A stretch of DNA of 10,045 bases, from assembly GCA_910586475.1 (NCBI GenBank), contig CAJUHM010000063.1, positions 1-10,045 of the forward strand, read 5' to 3'. This document shows, in pieces, positions 1 through 6,726 of this stretch (position 1 is its first letter; every line of letters begins with the position of its first letter). The notes beneath the pieces were generated by a model that was given only the letters and a program-made list of their open reading frames with translations, ran no database searches and was not told the DNA's origin. Source of the stretch: an uncultured Muribaculaceae bacterium (GTDB lineage: Bacteria > Bacteroidota > Bacteroidia > Bacteroidales > Muribaculaceae). The translations under genes were made by a program, and so were the position numbers.

Positions 1-3
1 GAC

Positions 4-45
4 GAAACGGCCCTGATCATAACGACCAGGGCCGTTTCTATTTTA
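4..45 (+). terminator. Intrinsic terminator of an upstream gene
   Basis: A perfect 12-bp inverted repeat (GAAACGGCCCTG at 4-15, CAGGGCCGTTTC at 27-38) encloses an 11-nt loop and is followed by the T-rich run TATTTTAT. This is the layout of a rho-independent terminator. The T-rich side is on the right, so it should stop transcription running rightwards from a gene that ends before the window. It also separates that gene from the barrel gene promoter downstream. Confidence 0.85.
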
Positions 46-133
46 TCGCACTTCACTCTGCTGGGCCTGTCGGTTTTTGCGTTGTTTCGGTAAAGATCTC
101 AGCATTTGTCTTTTTTTCATCGGAATTTATTTT

Positions 134-141
134 TAAATTTG
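134..141 (+). promoter_or_regulatory. Bacteroidota -7 promoter box
   Basis: TAAATTTG matches the TAnnTTTG -7 element of the Bacteroidota primary sigma factor exactly. A TTTG at 105-108 could be the -33 element, but the gap of 25 nt is longer than the usual 19-23. Transcription would start near 147-150, giving a leader of about 45 nt before the ATG at 193. It would serve the barrel gene and probably queD, queE and the FKBP gene behind it. Confidence 0.6.
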
Positions 142-192
142 CAATTGGCCATGATGTCTCGTCATGCCTATTTCAAATAATTGAAGACTATT

Positions 193-867
193 ATGAAGAG
201 AATTGCAATCAGTTTTGTATTAGCCGCTGTCGCGCTGTTGTCGTGCAGTGCAGCCGGAGGAAATGACTCTTATTGGGGCCTGCGTCTCTCCTATGAGCTT
301 GCAGCTCCCGGAGACGTTAAGCTCGATGATGTATATAAGAAGGATCTCTATGGAAATGGCTCAGGGTTTTCGCTTGGCGCGGTATATCACGTGCCAGTGA
401 TCTACAATTTTTATTTCGAGCCGGGTGTCGAACTGTATTATAATACATATTCAATCAACAAAGCTGCTGTCAATTCTGAGCTTGATTCCAGTGCAGCCGC
501 GATTGGATTCAAGTGTACAGGCGCGTCAACCCGAATGTGGGGGCTGAGAGTGCCCGTGATCGGAGGCTATCGCTTTGATCTTTTCTCAGGGTTCGCCTTA
601 TCGGTTTTTACCGGTCCGGAGTTTAATCTGGGACTGTCGGCCAAGAACCATGTTAATGCAGGGGTGTTCAGCGCGGCATCGTCGGCCTATGGGGGTGACG
701 GAACGCTGAACCGCGTTGATATAAAATGGCGATTCGGTGTTGGTGCGACATTCAATGAGAAGGTCTACGGTGCGATTTCCGGAGCTGTCGGAATGTGTGA
801 TCAGGCGCAAGGTCGTCAGAAGATGCATTCGAACCTTTTTGACATTACGTTGGGATATAATTTCTAA
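193..867 (+). CDS. Outer-membrane beta-barrel protein (PorT/OMP_b-brl-like)
   Basis: This 224-aa protein is predicted to be exported and inserted in the outer membrane; its specific function is unknown. Residues 1-17 form a signal peptide (MKR, then a run of Ile, Val, Leu and Ala). The mature part consists of alternating hydrophobic/polar strands rich in Gly and aromatic residues, such as the stretches around YWGLRLSYE, YFEPGVELYY and KWRFGVGATF. It ends in Phe (ITLGYNF), the usual C-terminal signal of outer-membrane barrels. The ATG at 193 is preferred over the in-frame TTG at 181, which directly follows a stop codon and adds only four residues. Cys18 follows LLS, so a lipoprotein signal is possible though not classical. 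queD starts 9 nt downstream, suggesting co-transcription. The size suggests about eight strands, too small for a TonB-dependent receptor. The family call is fairly safe; the role is not known. Confidence 0.8.
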   Translation: MKRIAISFVLAAVALLSCSAAGGNDSYWGLRLSYELAAPGDVKLDDVYKKDLYGNGSGFSLGAVYHVPVIYNFYFEPGVELYYNTYSINKAAVNSELDSSAAAIGFKCTGASTRMWGLRVPVIGGYRFDLFSGFALSVFTGPEFNLGLSAKNHVNAGVFSAASSAYGGDGTLNRVDIKWRFGVGATFNEKVYGAISGAVGMCDQAQGRQKMHSNLFDITLGYNF

Positions 868-876
868 ATCCGGCCT

Positions 877-1215
877 ATGTATTACGTTACAAAGCAGATG
901 GAGATAGCCGGCTGTCACCGGCTTGAACTTTCATACGAGAGCAAGTGCTCGAGCCTTCATGGCCATAACTGGATCGTTACTGTCCACTGCCGCGCGAAGG
1001 AACTGAATGCCGACGGAATGGTGGTCGACTTCACTCAGATCAAGACGAGAGTCCATGACTATCTTGATCATGGTAACTTCAATGAGTTGCTCCCGTTCAA
1101 CCCGACTGCAGAGAATTTAGCGCGGTGGATCTGCGAACAGGTACCTAATTGCTTTCGCGTGGATGTCGAGGAGAGTAAAGCAAATGTCGCAACTTATATA
1201 AAGGATGAAGATTAA
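877..1215 (+). CDS. queD: 6-carboxy-5,6,7,8-tetrahydropterin synthase QueD
   Basis: This cytoplasmic zinc enzyme of the PTPS family converts 7,8-dihydroneopterin triphosphate to 6-carboxytetrahydropterin, the second step of the GTP-to-preQ0/queuosine pathway. The 112-aa protein carries the family's motifs. His14, His28 and His30 (the latter two in LHGHNW) are the expected zinc ligands. Cys24 in KCSSLHGH is the catalytic cysteine, in the KCxxLHGH spacing of E. coli QueD. Asp64-His65 (YLDHGNFN) form the catalytic pair. Glu79 in PTAEN and Glu99 near the C-terminus fit the conserved pterin-site glutamates. The length is near the usual 115-125 residues. The start lies 9 nt after the barrel gene's stop codon. 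The 3' end overlaps queE by 11 nt, so translation is likely coupled to the next enzyme in the same pathway. Confidence 0.95.
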   Translation: MYYVTKQMEIAGCHRLELSYESKCSSLHGHNWIVTVHCRAKELNADGMVVDFTQIKTRVHDYLDHGNFNELLPFNPTAENLARWICEQVPNCFRVDVEESKANVATYIKDED

Positions 1216-1777
1216 CGAGATTTTTTATTCTCTTCAGGGAGAAGGTCGTTATGCCGGAACGCCTGCGGTGTTCGTCAGATTTTCCGGATGTAATCTCCGG
1301 TGCGGATTCTGTGACACATCCCACGACAGTGGCGTCGATATGACCTGTGAAGAGATCGTTGACCATATTGAGCGCTATCCCGCAAAAAGAGTCATTCTGA
1401 CTGGCGGAGAGCCGACCTTGCAGATTACCGCATCTTTCATCGCTCTGCTCCATTCAAGGGGGTATAGGATTCACGTTGAGTCCAACGGGACGAATCCGCT
1501 TCCGGCAGCGGTTGACTGGCTGGTATGTTCTCCCAAAGGGAGTGTTGAAACAGTGAAGGCAACAGATATTGACGAGCTGAAGGTTATTTTCGATTCCGAG
1601 GAGTGTGATCCGAATCGCTATAGGTCGATTCCGGCTAAAACGTATTATGTACAGCCGTGTGACTTCAAGGACTCAGTGCGTAACCGGAACATTACCGCGG
1701 CAGCAGTCGATTTTGTAAAGAACAATCCGGACTGGAATCTCTCGCTTCAGACTCATAAACTTATCAATATCTCATGA
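1205..1777 (+). CDS. queE: 7-carboxy-7-deazaguanine synthase QueE (radical SAM)
   Basis: This radical SAM enzyme rearranges 6-carboxytetrahydropterin, the QueD product, into 7-carboxy-7-deazaguanine, the precursor of preQ0 and queuosine. The 190-aa protein opens with the family hallmark NEIFYSLQGEG (residues 4-14). The [4Fe-4S] cysteines follow as CX3CX2C (Cys29, Cys33, Cys36), then the CDT motif typical of QueE. TGGEP at 66-70 is the SAM-binding GGEP motif. ESNGT (92-96), SPK (109-111), ELKVIFD, YVQPCD and the terminal LQTHK are also typical. The ATG lies inside the last codons of queD (11-nt overlap), an arrangement that suggests translational coupling. QueC, which makes preQ0 from the product, is not in this window. 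Length is normal and no key residue is missing. Confidence 0.95.
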   Translation: MKINEIFYSLQGEGRYAGTPAVFVRFSGCNLRCGFCDTSHDSGVDMTCEEIVDHIERYPAKRVILTGGEPTLQITASFIALLHSRGYRIHVESNGTNPLPAAVDWLVCSPKGSVETVKATDIDELKVIFDSEECDPNRYRSIPAKTYYVQPCDFKDSVRNRNITAAAVDFVKNNPDWNLSLQTHKLINIS

Positions 1778-1784
1778 CGGGACC

Positions 1785-1789
1785 GGAGG
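1785..1789 (+). promoter_or_regulatory. Strong Shine-Dalgarno sequence of the FKBP gene
   Basis: GGAGG lies 9 nt before the ATG at 1799 and supports that start. A consensus Shine-Dalgarno is notable here because most genes in this window, as in Bacteroidota generally, lack one. Confidence 0.6.
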
Positions 1790-1798
1790 TGAAACCAA

Positions 1799-2197
1799 AT
1801 GGCAAAACAGGAATATATCGACAGAAACCGGGCTTGGCTGAAAGCTAAGGCACAGGAACCCGGTGTCAGGGAAATTGACAAAGGAATCCTATATCGGGAG
1901 ATCAAACGCGGAAATCAGAACTCGCCGACGCCTAACCGCGGCAGTGTGGTCGTGGCCCACTATGTCGGAAAGACAATCAACGGCAAGACGTTCGACAGTA
2001 GCCGGGGTGGTACGGCACCGGCTTTCCGGCTTCGCGATCTTATACCGGGCTGGATCATAGCCCTGCAGAAAATGCATGTCGGGGATAAGTGGGAAATCTA
2101 CATTCCGGCCGAGCAGGGCTATGGCAAATTCAATCAGCCTGGAATTCCCGGCGGTTCGACTTTGATTTTTGAAATCGAGCTGCTTGCTGTAAACTGA
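1799..2197 (+). CDS. FKBP-type peptidyl-prolyl cis-trans isomerase
   Basis: This is a prolyl isomerase expected to assist folding by catalysing cis-trans isomerisation of Xaa-Pro bonds. It is a single-domain 132-aa protein. Residues 1-35 are a polar, charged N-terminal extension with no signal peptide, so it is probably cytoplasmic, unlike many periplasmic Bacteroidota FKBPs. The FKBP fold spans about 45-131. All residues lining the active pocket of FKBP12 have visible counterparts: Tyr55, Phe65, Asp66, Phe76, Leu81-Ile82, Trp85 (in LIPGW), Tyr108 (in GYG) and Phe124 (in LIFEIELL). There is no IF-domain insertion of the SlyD type. It follows queE by 21 nt and has its own strong Shine-Dalgarno sequence, so it probably shares the transcript but can be translated independently. 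A functional link to deazaguanine synthesis is not evident. Confidence 0.92.
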   Translation: MAKQEYIDRNRAWLKAKAQEPGVREIDKGILYREIKRGNQNSPTPNRGSVVVAHYVGKTINGKTFDSSRGGTAPAFRLRDLIPGWIIALQKMHVGDKWEIYIPAEQGYGKFNQPGIPGGSTLIFEIELLAVN

Positions 2198-2273
2198 ACG
2201 GCTGTCGGTTGCCGTTGGTGGGCTTAATCTGCCGGTTCGTTTAAAAATGGCGTGCAAACCGACGAGAATTCAA

Positions 2274-2281
2274 TAAATTCG
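2274..2281 (+). promoter_or_regulatory. Possible -7 box upstream of the histidine kinase gene
   Basis: TAAATTCG matches TAnnTTTG at all but one fixed position and lies 19 nt before the ATG at 2301. I see no good -33 element at the right distance, so this is only a candidate. If real, the leader would be about 12 nt long, which would exclude the alternative TTG start at 2283. Confidence 0.3.
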
Positions 2282-2300
2282 CTTGTTAATAAACGGATTT

Positions 2301-3398
2301 ATGCTTCGCAGACCAAAACTTGAGACTGTAATCTATTTTGTTTTGTGGGTGATTGTCACGCTGCTCTATCTGCTTGGCATCATGCGCTCACGCAGCTATT
2401 CATCTCAGACATTGCTTGATTGGCCGACAGTCGGACACCTGCTCGAGGTGATGACAACGTTTCTCGTTTTATTTCTGGTCAACAATCTGGTGCTCATTCC
2501 TAAGCTGCTTCTGCGCAACAGGATGATGCTTTATCTCGGAGCGGCAACGGCACTGGTAATGATAGTCTGGGGTGTGCAGACATGGCAGTTCCTTGGCGAT
2601 GCGTCGCATCACGTGCATCCGTCTGTCAAGATGCCTCCGGGGGGCCGCCCCTTTCCGAAGCCTCTTATCCCGCTGCCGATTATGCTGGATGTCATCTATG
2701 ACGTGCTGACCATCGGTTGCAATATCGCGATAAGTCTGATCTTTGTCCGCTATGAGGAGAAACTCGAAAACGAAAGCCTGATGAAGGCTGATGCCGAAAA
2801 CCAGCTTGCCTATCTGAAGGCGCAGATCAATCCCCACTTCTACATGAATATGCTCAATAATATCCACGGGATGATTGAGGTTGACGGGGCCAAGGCGCAG
2901 GATATGGTCATTGCGATGTCTCGTCTGATGCGCTATATGCTCTATGACAGTTCGCGTTCGAAGATCGCTCTGTCGGCGGAGATGGATTTTGTCCGGAATT
3001 ATATGGATCTGATGCGTCTGCGCTATCCGGCCGACAAGGTCAGGATTAAGGCCGATTATCCTGCGCCAGAGTTGATGTCGGGAATCGCGGTTGCTCCGCT
3101 GGTGTTCCTTGCATTTGTCGAAAATGCGTTCAAGCATGGAATCAGCTATCGTGAGGAGTCATTTGTCGCGTTCAAGATCGATGTGTGCGGCGAGTCGGTC
3201 CTATTCTCATGTATCAACAGTCGGCATCCGGCACAGGGCAGCAGTCAGCAGTCGCACGGCATCGGATTGCAGAATGTCAGGAGGCGGCTTGATCTGATCT
3301 ACGGAAACCATTACATTCTTGAAATCAATCAGACAGATTCAACATATTCCGTTAACCTTTCATTGCCGCGACATGAAGATCCGAACACTGATAATTGA
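2301..3398 (+). CDS. LytS/YehU-type sensor histidine kinase
   Basis: This membrane sensor kinase should autophosphorylate on His and pass the phosphate to the LytTR regulator encoded next. The 365-aa protein has four predicted TM helices (about 10-27, 44-66, 77-97 and 125-149). A basic cytoplasmic loop (PKLLLRNR) between TM2 and TM3 supports an in/in topology. The periplasmic loop between TM3 and TM4 contains HHVH (103-106), Met111 and many prolines. A short helix follows, then the His_kinase domain with QINPHF (phosphoacceptor His179). The ATPase domain has the N box FVENAFKHG (272-280) and the G box GIGLQNVRRRL (320-330). The usual PHFLFN is PHFYMN here. The ATG at 2301 is chosen over an in-frame TTG at 2283 that would add six residues before TM1. 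The gene starts 103 nt after the FKBP gene. The signal sensed is unknown. Confidence 0.9.
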   Translation: MLRRPKLETVIYFVLWVIVTLLYLLGIMRSRSYSSQTLLDWPTVGHLLEVMTTFLVLFLVNNLVLIPKLLLRNRMMLYLGAATALVMIVWGVQTWQFLGDASHHVHPSVKMPPGGRPFPKPLIPLPIMLDVIYDVLTIGCNIAISLIFVRYEEKLENESLMKADAENQLAYLKAQINPHFYMNMLNNIHGMIEVDGAKAQDMVIAMSRLMRYMLYDSSRSKIALSAEMDFVRNYMDLMRLRYPADKVRIKADYPAPELMSGIAVAPLVFLAFVENAFKHGISYREESFVAFKIDVCGESVLFSCINSRHPAQGSSQQSHGIGLQNVRRRLDLIYGNHYILEINQTDSTYSVNLSLPRHEDPNTDN

Positions 3399-4134
3399 TG
3401 ACGAGCCTATCGCTCTGAATAAACTCCGCTCTTACGTTGAAAAGGTAGGCTTTCTCGAGCTTGTCGGCGAGTGCAGCAGCGGACTTGAAGCAATGGAGTT
3501 TCTGGCGGTGACGCCGGTCGATGTCATCTTTTCGGATATCAGCATGCCGGATCTTTCAGGGCTCGATCTTGTCACGTCGCTTTCTACCGTGCCGCTGCTG
3601 GTGTTCACGACAGCGTATGCCCAGTATGCATTAGACGGATTCCGCCTTTCGGCAGTAGACTATCTTCTGAAACCGTATAGTTTTGCCGATTTCAACCGTG
3701 CGGCCAACAAGGTCTGCGAATTATATCAGGCGCGCAATATGGGGAAATCAGAGGCGGCAGTGTCTGTCGCGCGGGCGTCGGATGTGTTCGGCGATACGAT
3801 TTTCGTCAAGGTCGACTACCGCTACGTCAGGATCGATCTGAATCGTATTACTTATATAAAGAGCTACGGGGAGTATCTGAAGATTTATCTGGCTGGCGAG
3901 ACGTCGCCGGTCATGACATTGAGTTCTATTGCAAGCCTGATCGGCAGTCTGCCCGGAAATTTCATTCAGGTCCACCGTTCGTATGTGGTCAACATGAATG
4001 CAGTCAGGGAGATTGTGCGAGCTCGTCTGGTCATAGACAGTGACACTTATATCCCAGTCGGCGACATTTTCAAGGCTGCGCTCCAGTCCTACCTGCAGAC
4101 CCATGCGATCGGAGTTTCCGGCCGTAAGGATTAG
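3373..4134 (+). CDS. LytTR-family response regulator
   Basis: This is a DNA-binding response regulator, the likely partner of the kinase encoded immediately upstream. In the 253-aa protein, residues 1-115 form a receiver domain with the acidic pair Asp9-Asp10, phosphoacceptor Asp55 (FSDISMPDLSG), Thr79/Thr80 and Lys100 in LLKPY. Residues about 145-245 form a LytTR DNA-binding domain, recognisable by ITYIKSYGEYLKI, a short helical segment and FIQVHRSYVVNMNAV. The ATG at 3373 (MKIRTLIIDDE) starts exactly at the first receiver strand. An upstream in-frame ATG at 3319 would add 18 residues encoded inside the kinase gene and is less likely. The 26-nt overlap with the kinase gene suggests coupled translation. 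The exporter operon that follows is the obvious candidate target, but this is inferred from position. Confidence 0.93.
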   Translation: MKIRTLIIDDEPIALNKLRSYVEKVGFLELVGECSSGLEAMEFLAVTPVDVIFSDISMPDLSGLDLVTSLSTVPLLVFTTAYAQYALDGFRLSAVDYLLKPYSFADFNRAANKVCELYQARNMGKSEAAVSVARASDVFGDTIFVKVDYRYVRIDLNRITYIKSYGEYLKIYLAGETSPVMTLSSIASLIGSLPGNFIQVHRSYVVNMNAVREIVRARLVIDSDTYIPVGDIFKAALQSYLQTHAIGVSGRKD

Positions 4135-4190
4135 AGAGGGTAAGTTCGTGGGATTTTTCGGGCGGTTTGTTGAATAAGCAGGTCCGGTCG

Positions 4191-4204
4191 GCGGATGATT
4201 TCGT
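4191..4204. repeat. 14-bp direct repeat, copy 1 (upstream of the TolC-like gene)
   Basis: GCGGATGATTTCGT occurs here, 26-39 nt before the ATG at 4230, and again exactly at 8850-8863 in the intergenic region after the exporter genes. Both copies are non-coding with the starts chosen here, and both have the same orientation. It may be a shared operator; chance cannot be excluded for one 14-mer in 10 kb. Confidence 0.45.
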
Positions 4205-4229
4205 TAATTTGTGGAAAATTGTTTCACTT

Positions 4230-5522
4230 ATGAGAAATCATTTACTTACGTTTGCGATCATCGGGCTGTCATTTGCCGGAGCGAGAGGAGAGGTGTGGAC
4301 CTATACGGATTGTGTCGACTACGCCAAGTCGCATAATATTTCATTGCAGAAAACGGATCTTGCCGAGCAGACGGCGGCTTTTGACCTTGAAGCGGCCGAA
4401 GCCCAATGGGAACCGACTCTTGATTTTGCGACCAGCCAGGGCTTCTCCAATTATCCCTTCGGAGAGGGTACAAAGAACTCCTATTCGAGTTCCTACGGGC
4501 TCAACGGGGGATGGACTGCATGGAACGGTGGGATTCGTGAGAATACGATCAAACGCAACCGTCTTCAGACCGAGATAGCTAAAGTGGCCACTCGCGACGC
4601 ACTGCGCACTCTTGAGTCAGATCTTCTTCAGGTCTACATAAATATTCTCTATGCACGTGAGGCGATCGGAATCTATGAGGAGGCGGTTCGCCTGAGTAAA
4701 GCTCAGGCCGACCGCTCGCAGGCACTTATGGAGGGGGGCCGGGCGTCGAAGGTCGATTATGCGCAGTTGCGGTCACAGTATGAACAGGATTGCTATTCTC
4801 TGGTAGAAGCGCGGGGTCTCTACGACACACGCAGAATGGAACTTAAAAAACTGCTTGAACTGGGCCTTTCGACAGATATTGAGGTCGCGGATGTCGAATG
4901 GAGTGCCGAACAGGTGATGGCGGAACTTCCTCCGATGGAAGAGAGTTATACGCTGGCACTTCAGAACGATGTTGAAATCGAGGGGCTTAACCTTGAAAAA
5001 GAGGGGACGGCTATTGATATCGACATTGCAAAAGCGGGCAACAGTCCGACAATTTCGGTCAATGCTGGAGTCGGGATGGGCTATAATACCCCCGGTTCTT
5101 TTTTCAAGGGGATGAAGCGCAGTTTTGGTGAGTCAGTCGGCCTGACGCTTTCTATTCCGATTCTGGACAATAAGAAGACGAAGACAGCGGTTGCGAAAGC
5201 GCGTATCCAGCAGCTGAATGCCGAACTTGACATTGATCAGCGTCGCACGGATCTGAGTCAGCTGATAGAATCGTGGTATATCGATACACGCTCCGCACAG
5301 GCGCGTTTTACGGCGGCTCAGCAGAAAGTCGAAGCTGCCCTTTCGAGTTGCGAGCTGACCGACGAGCAGTTCAGGCTCGGTCTGGTCAATCCTGTCGAGC
5401 TGATGACGGCCCACAACGGTCTGATCGAGGCCCGCTATTCGCTTCTGCAGGCCAAATACATGGCTATGCTCGGTCAGCGTATGATCCACTATTACCGGAC
5501 GACAGAGGCATCGCTGCAATAA
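4230..5522 (+). CDS. TolC-like outer-membrane efflux protein
   Basis: This outer-membrane factor of a tripartite exporter forms a trimeric channel whose periplasmic coiled coil docks on the adaptor encoded next. The 430-aa protein has a signal peptide at residues 1 to about 20 (MRNHLLTFAIIGLSFAGARG). Two OEP repeats follow, each with a barrel portion and long amphipathic helices rich in Ala, Glu, Gln and Leu. The first begins WTYTDCVDYAKSHNISLQ, the standard N-terminal motif of the family. The second contains GLTLSIPILD followed by long helices ending in the FRLGLVNPVELM region, which is typical of the last helical hairpin. The ATG at 4230 gives a clean signal peptide; the in-frame TTG at 4167 would put 21 polar residues before it and is rejected. 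Length fits the family. The adaptor starts 31 nt after the stop. Confidence 0.92.
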   Translation: MRNHLLTFAIIGLSFAGARGEVWTYTDCVDYAKSHNISLQKTDLAEQTAAFDLEAAEAQWEPTLDFATSQGFSNYPFGEGTKNSYSSSYGLNGGWTAWNGGIRENTIKRNRLQTEIAKVATRDALRTLESDLLQVYINILYAREAIGIYEEAVRLSKAQADRSQALMEGGRASKVDYAQLRSQYEQDCYSLVEARGLYDTRRMELKKLLELGLSTDIEVADVEWSAEQVMAELPPMEESYTLALQNDVEIEGLNLEKEGTAIDIDIAKAGNSPTISVNAGVGMGYNTPGSFFKGMKRSFGESVGLTLSIPILDNKKTKTAVAKARIQQLNAELDIDQRRTDLSQLIESWYIDTRSAQARFTAAQQKVEAALSSCELTDEQFRLGLVNPVELMTAHNGLIEARYSLLQAKYMAMLGQRMIHYYRTTEASLQ

Positions 5523-5553
5523 AAGGATTAAAAAAGAAACAAATTTGTAAGAT

Positions 5554-6726
5554 ATGATCAGAATGTTATTCAGAGCGATCGTCGCAGCAGCTGTTGTCGT
5601 GACGGTCGCGGGCTGTGAGAAGAAATCAGCCGTGACGCTTGAAACTGTCGAAGTCGAGAAAGGAGATCTTTCGGAGACTGTAACGGCAACCGGCACACTT
5701 GAATCGGTCACCTCGGTCGATGTCGGTACGCAGGTGACTGGAATCATTGACAAGCTATATGCCGATTTCAATTCGATCGTCACCAAAGGCCAACTGATTG
5801 CCGAGATCGAGAAGACGATTCTCGAGAGCGATCTGCGTAGTGCCGAAGCGAGTGTCGAGTCTGCGAAAGTCACATATGACTATACGCAGACAAACTATAA
5901 CCGCGACAAGGCGCTGCATGCCAAACAGCTTATCAGCGATTATGAGTTCGAGACGAGCCGCAAGGACTATGAGGTTGCTAAGGCAGCTTATGAGAAGGCT
6001 CAGGCCGATAAGGTCAGAGCGGCCAAGAATCTGAATTATGCAGAGATTTATTCGCCGATCGACGGAATTGTGATTTCCCGCGAGGTAGAAGTCGGTCAGA
6101 CAGTGGTTTCGAGCATGAATGTCGCTAATCTCTACACGATTGCCGATCTTGACAATATGCAGGTCGTGGCCAATGTCGACGAAGCAGACATTGGCCAGGT
6201 CAAAGTCGGTCAGCATGTCACTTTTTCGGTCGATGCCTATCCGGATGTCGTCTTCGAGGGTTCGGTCACTCAGGTGCGTCTGAGTCCGACAACGGAGAGC
6301 AATGTCGTGACCTATGAGGTGATTGTCGCGACATCCAATCCCGACCACAAGCTTATTCCGGGGCTGACGGCTTCCATAACGGTCTATGTAATGGAGGCAA
6401 AAGATGCGGCCCTGCTTCCTGCGGCGGCCTTTGCGTTTAATCCGGCAAATGTACCCGAAGGAAACGGACTTCCGACTCCCGGCAAGCCTCTTGATCCGTC
6501 GAAGGTGGCGACCAATGAGAAAACTGTCTGGGTTGTCGAGGGGCAGAATCTTGTTCAGAAAGCAATTGTGGTCGGAGAGTCCAACGGTATAAAGACGCAG
6601 GTCATCAGCGGACTCCCCGCAGGAGCAAAGGTGGCCGTCGGTTATGACGAAAGTGCTGCGTCGCCGGGCAATGCGCCGTCGGGTCAGACAAGTCCGTTCG
6701 CGCCGAAGCGTCCGGGGAAAAAGTAA
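5554..6726 (+). CDS. MacA-like periplasmic adaptor (membrane fusion protein), lipoprotein
   Basis: This adaptor bridges the inner-membrane transporter and the TolC-like channel. The 390-aa protein has a lipoprotein signal with lipobox VAGC (Cys21), so it is probably lipid-anchored; E. coli MacA instead uses an N-terminal TM helix. The order is beta-barrel/lipoyl first half (about 27-88), alpha-helical hairpin (about 90-160), lipoyl second half (SPIDGIVISREVEVGQTV, from 167), beta-barrel domain (about 190-280) and a membrane-proximal domain. Arg117, Leu121 and Ser128 fit the RxxxLxxxxxxS motif at the hairpin tip that contacts TolC in AcrA-type adaptors. A Pro/Gly-rich insertion near 300-315 and a Pro-rich, basic C-terminal tail are visible. 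The start at 5554 could also be the in-frame ATG at 5563. Close homology to MacA is judged from motifs and the MacB-type neighbours; the substrate is unknown. Confidence 0.92.
   Translation: MIRMLFRAIVAAAVVVTVAGCEKKSAVTLETVEVEKGDLSETVTATGTLESVTSVDVGTQVTGIIDKLYADFNSIVTKGQLIAEIEKTILESDLRSAEASVESAKVTYDYTQTNYNRDKALHAKQLISDYEFETSRKDYEVAKAAYEKAQADKVRAAKNLNYAEIYSPIDGIVISREVEVGQTVVSSMNVANLYTIADLDNMQVVANVDEADIGQVKVGQHVTFSVDAYPDVVFEGSVTQVRLSPTTESNVVTYEVIVATSNPDHKLIPGLTASITVYVMEAKDAALLPAAAFAFNPANVPEGNGLPTPGKPLDPSKVATNEKTVWVVEGQNLVQKAIVVGESNGIKTQVISGLPAGAKVAVGYDESAASPGNAPSGQTSPFAPKRPGKK

Noticed and set aside
46..133. preQ1-type riboswitch upstream of the barrel-queD-queE cluster
   Set aside because: I looked for the preQ1-I stem-loop with an A-rich tail and saw no matching pattern.
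2197..2216. Inverted repeat AACGGC/GCCGTT right after the FKBP gene as a terminator
   Set aside because: The stem is only 6 bp and no T-run follows, so it does not meet the pattern of an intrinsic terminator.
4204..4211. TTAATTTG as the -7 box of the TolC-like gene
   Set aside because: It matches TAnnTTTG at all but one position, but no -33 element lies at the right distance. I could not choose between this and read-through from the regulator gene.
4167..4229. TTG-initiated N-terminal extension of the TolC-like protein
   Set aside because: It would place 21 polar residues in front of a normal signal peptide that starts at the ATG at 4230.
5540..5547. CAAATTTG before the adaptor gene as an internal -7 promoter box
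   Set aside because: It ends only 6 nt before the ATG, leaving almost no room for a transcription start, and has no -33 element.
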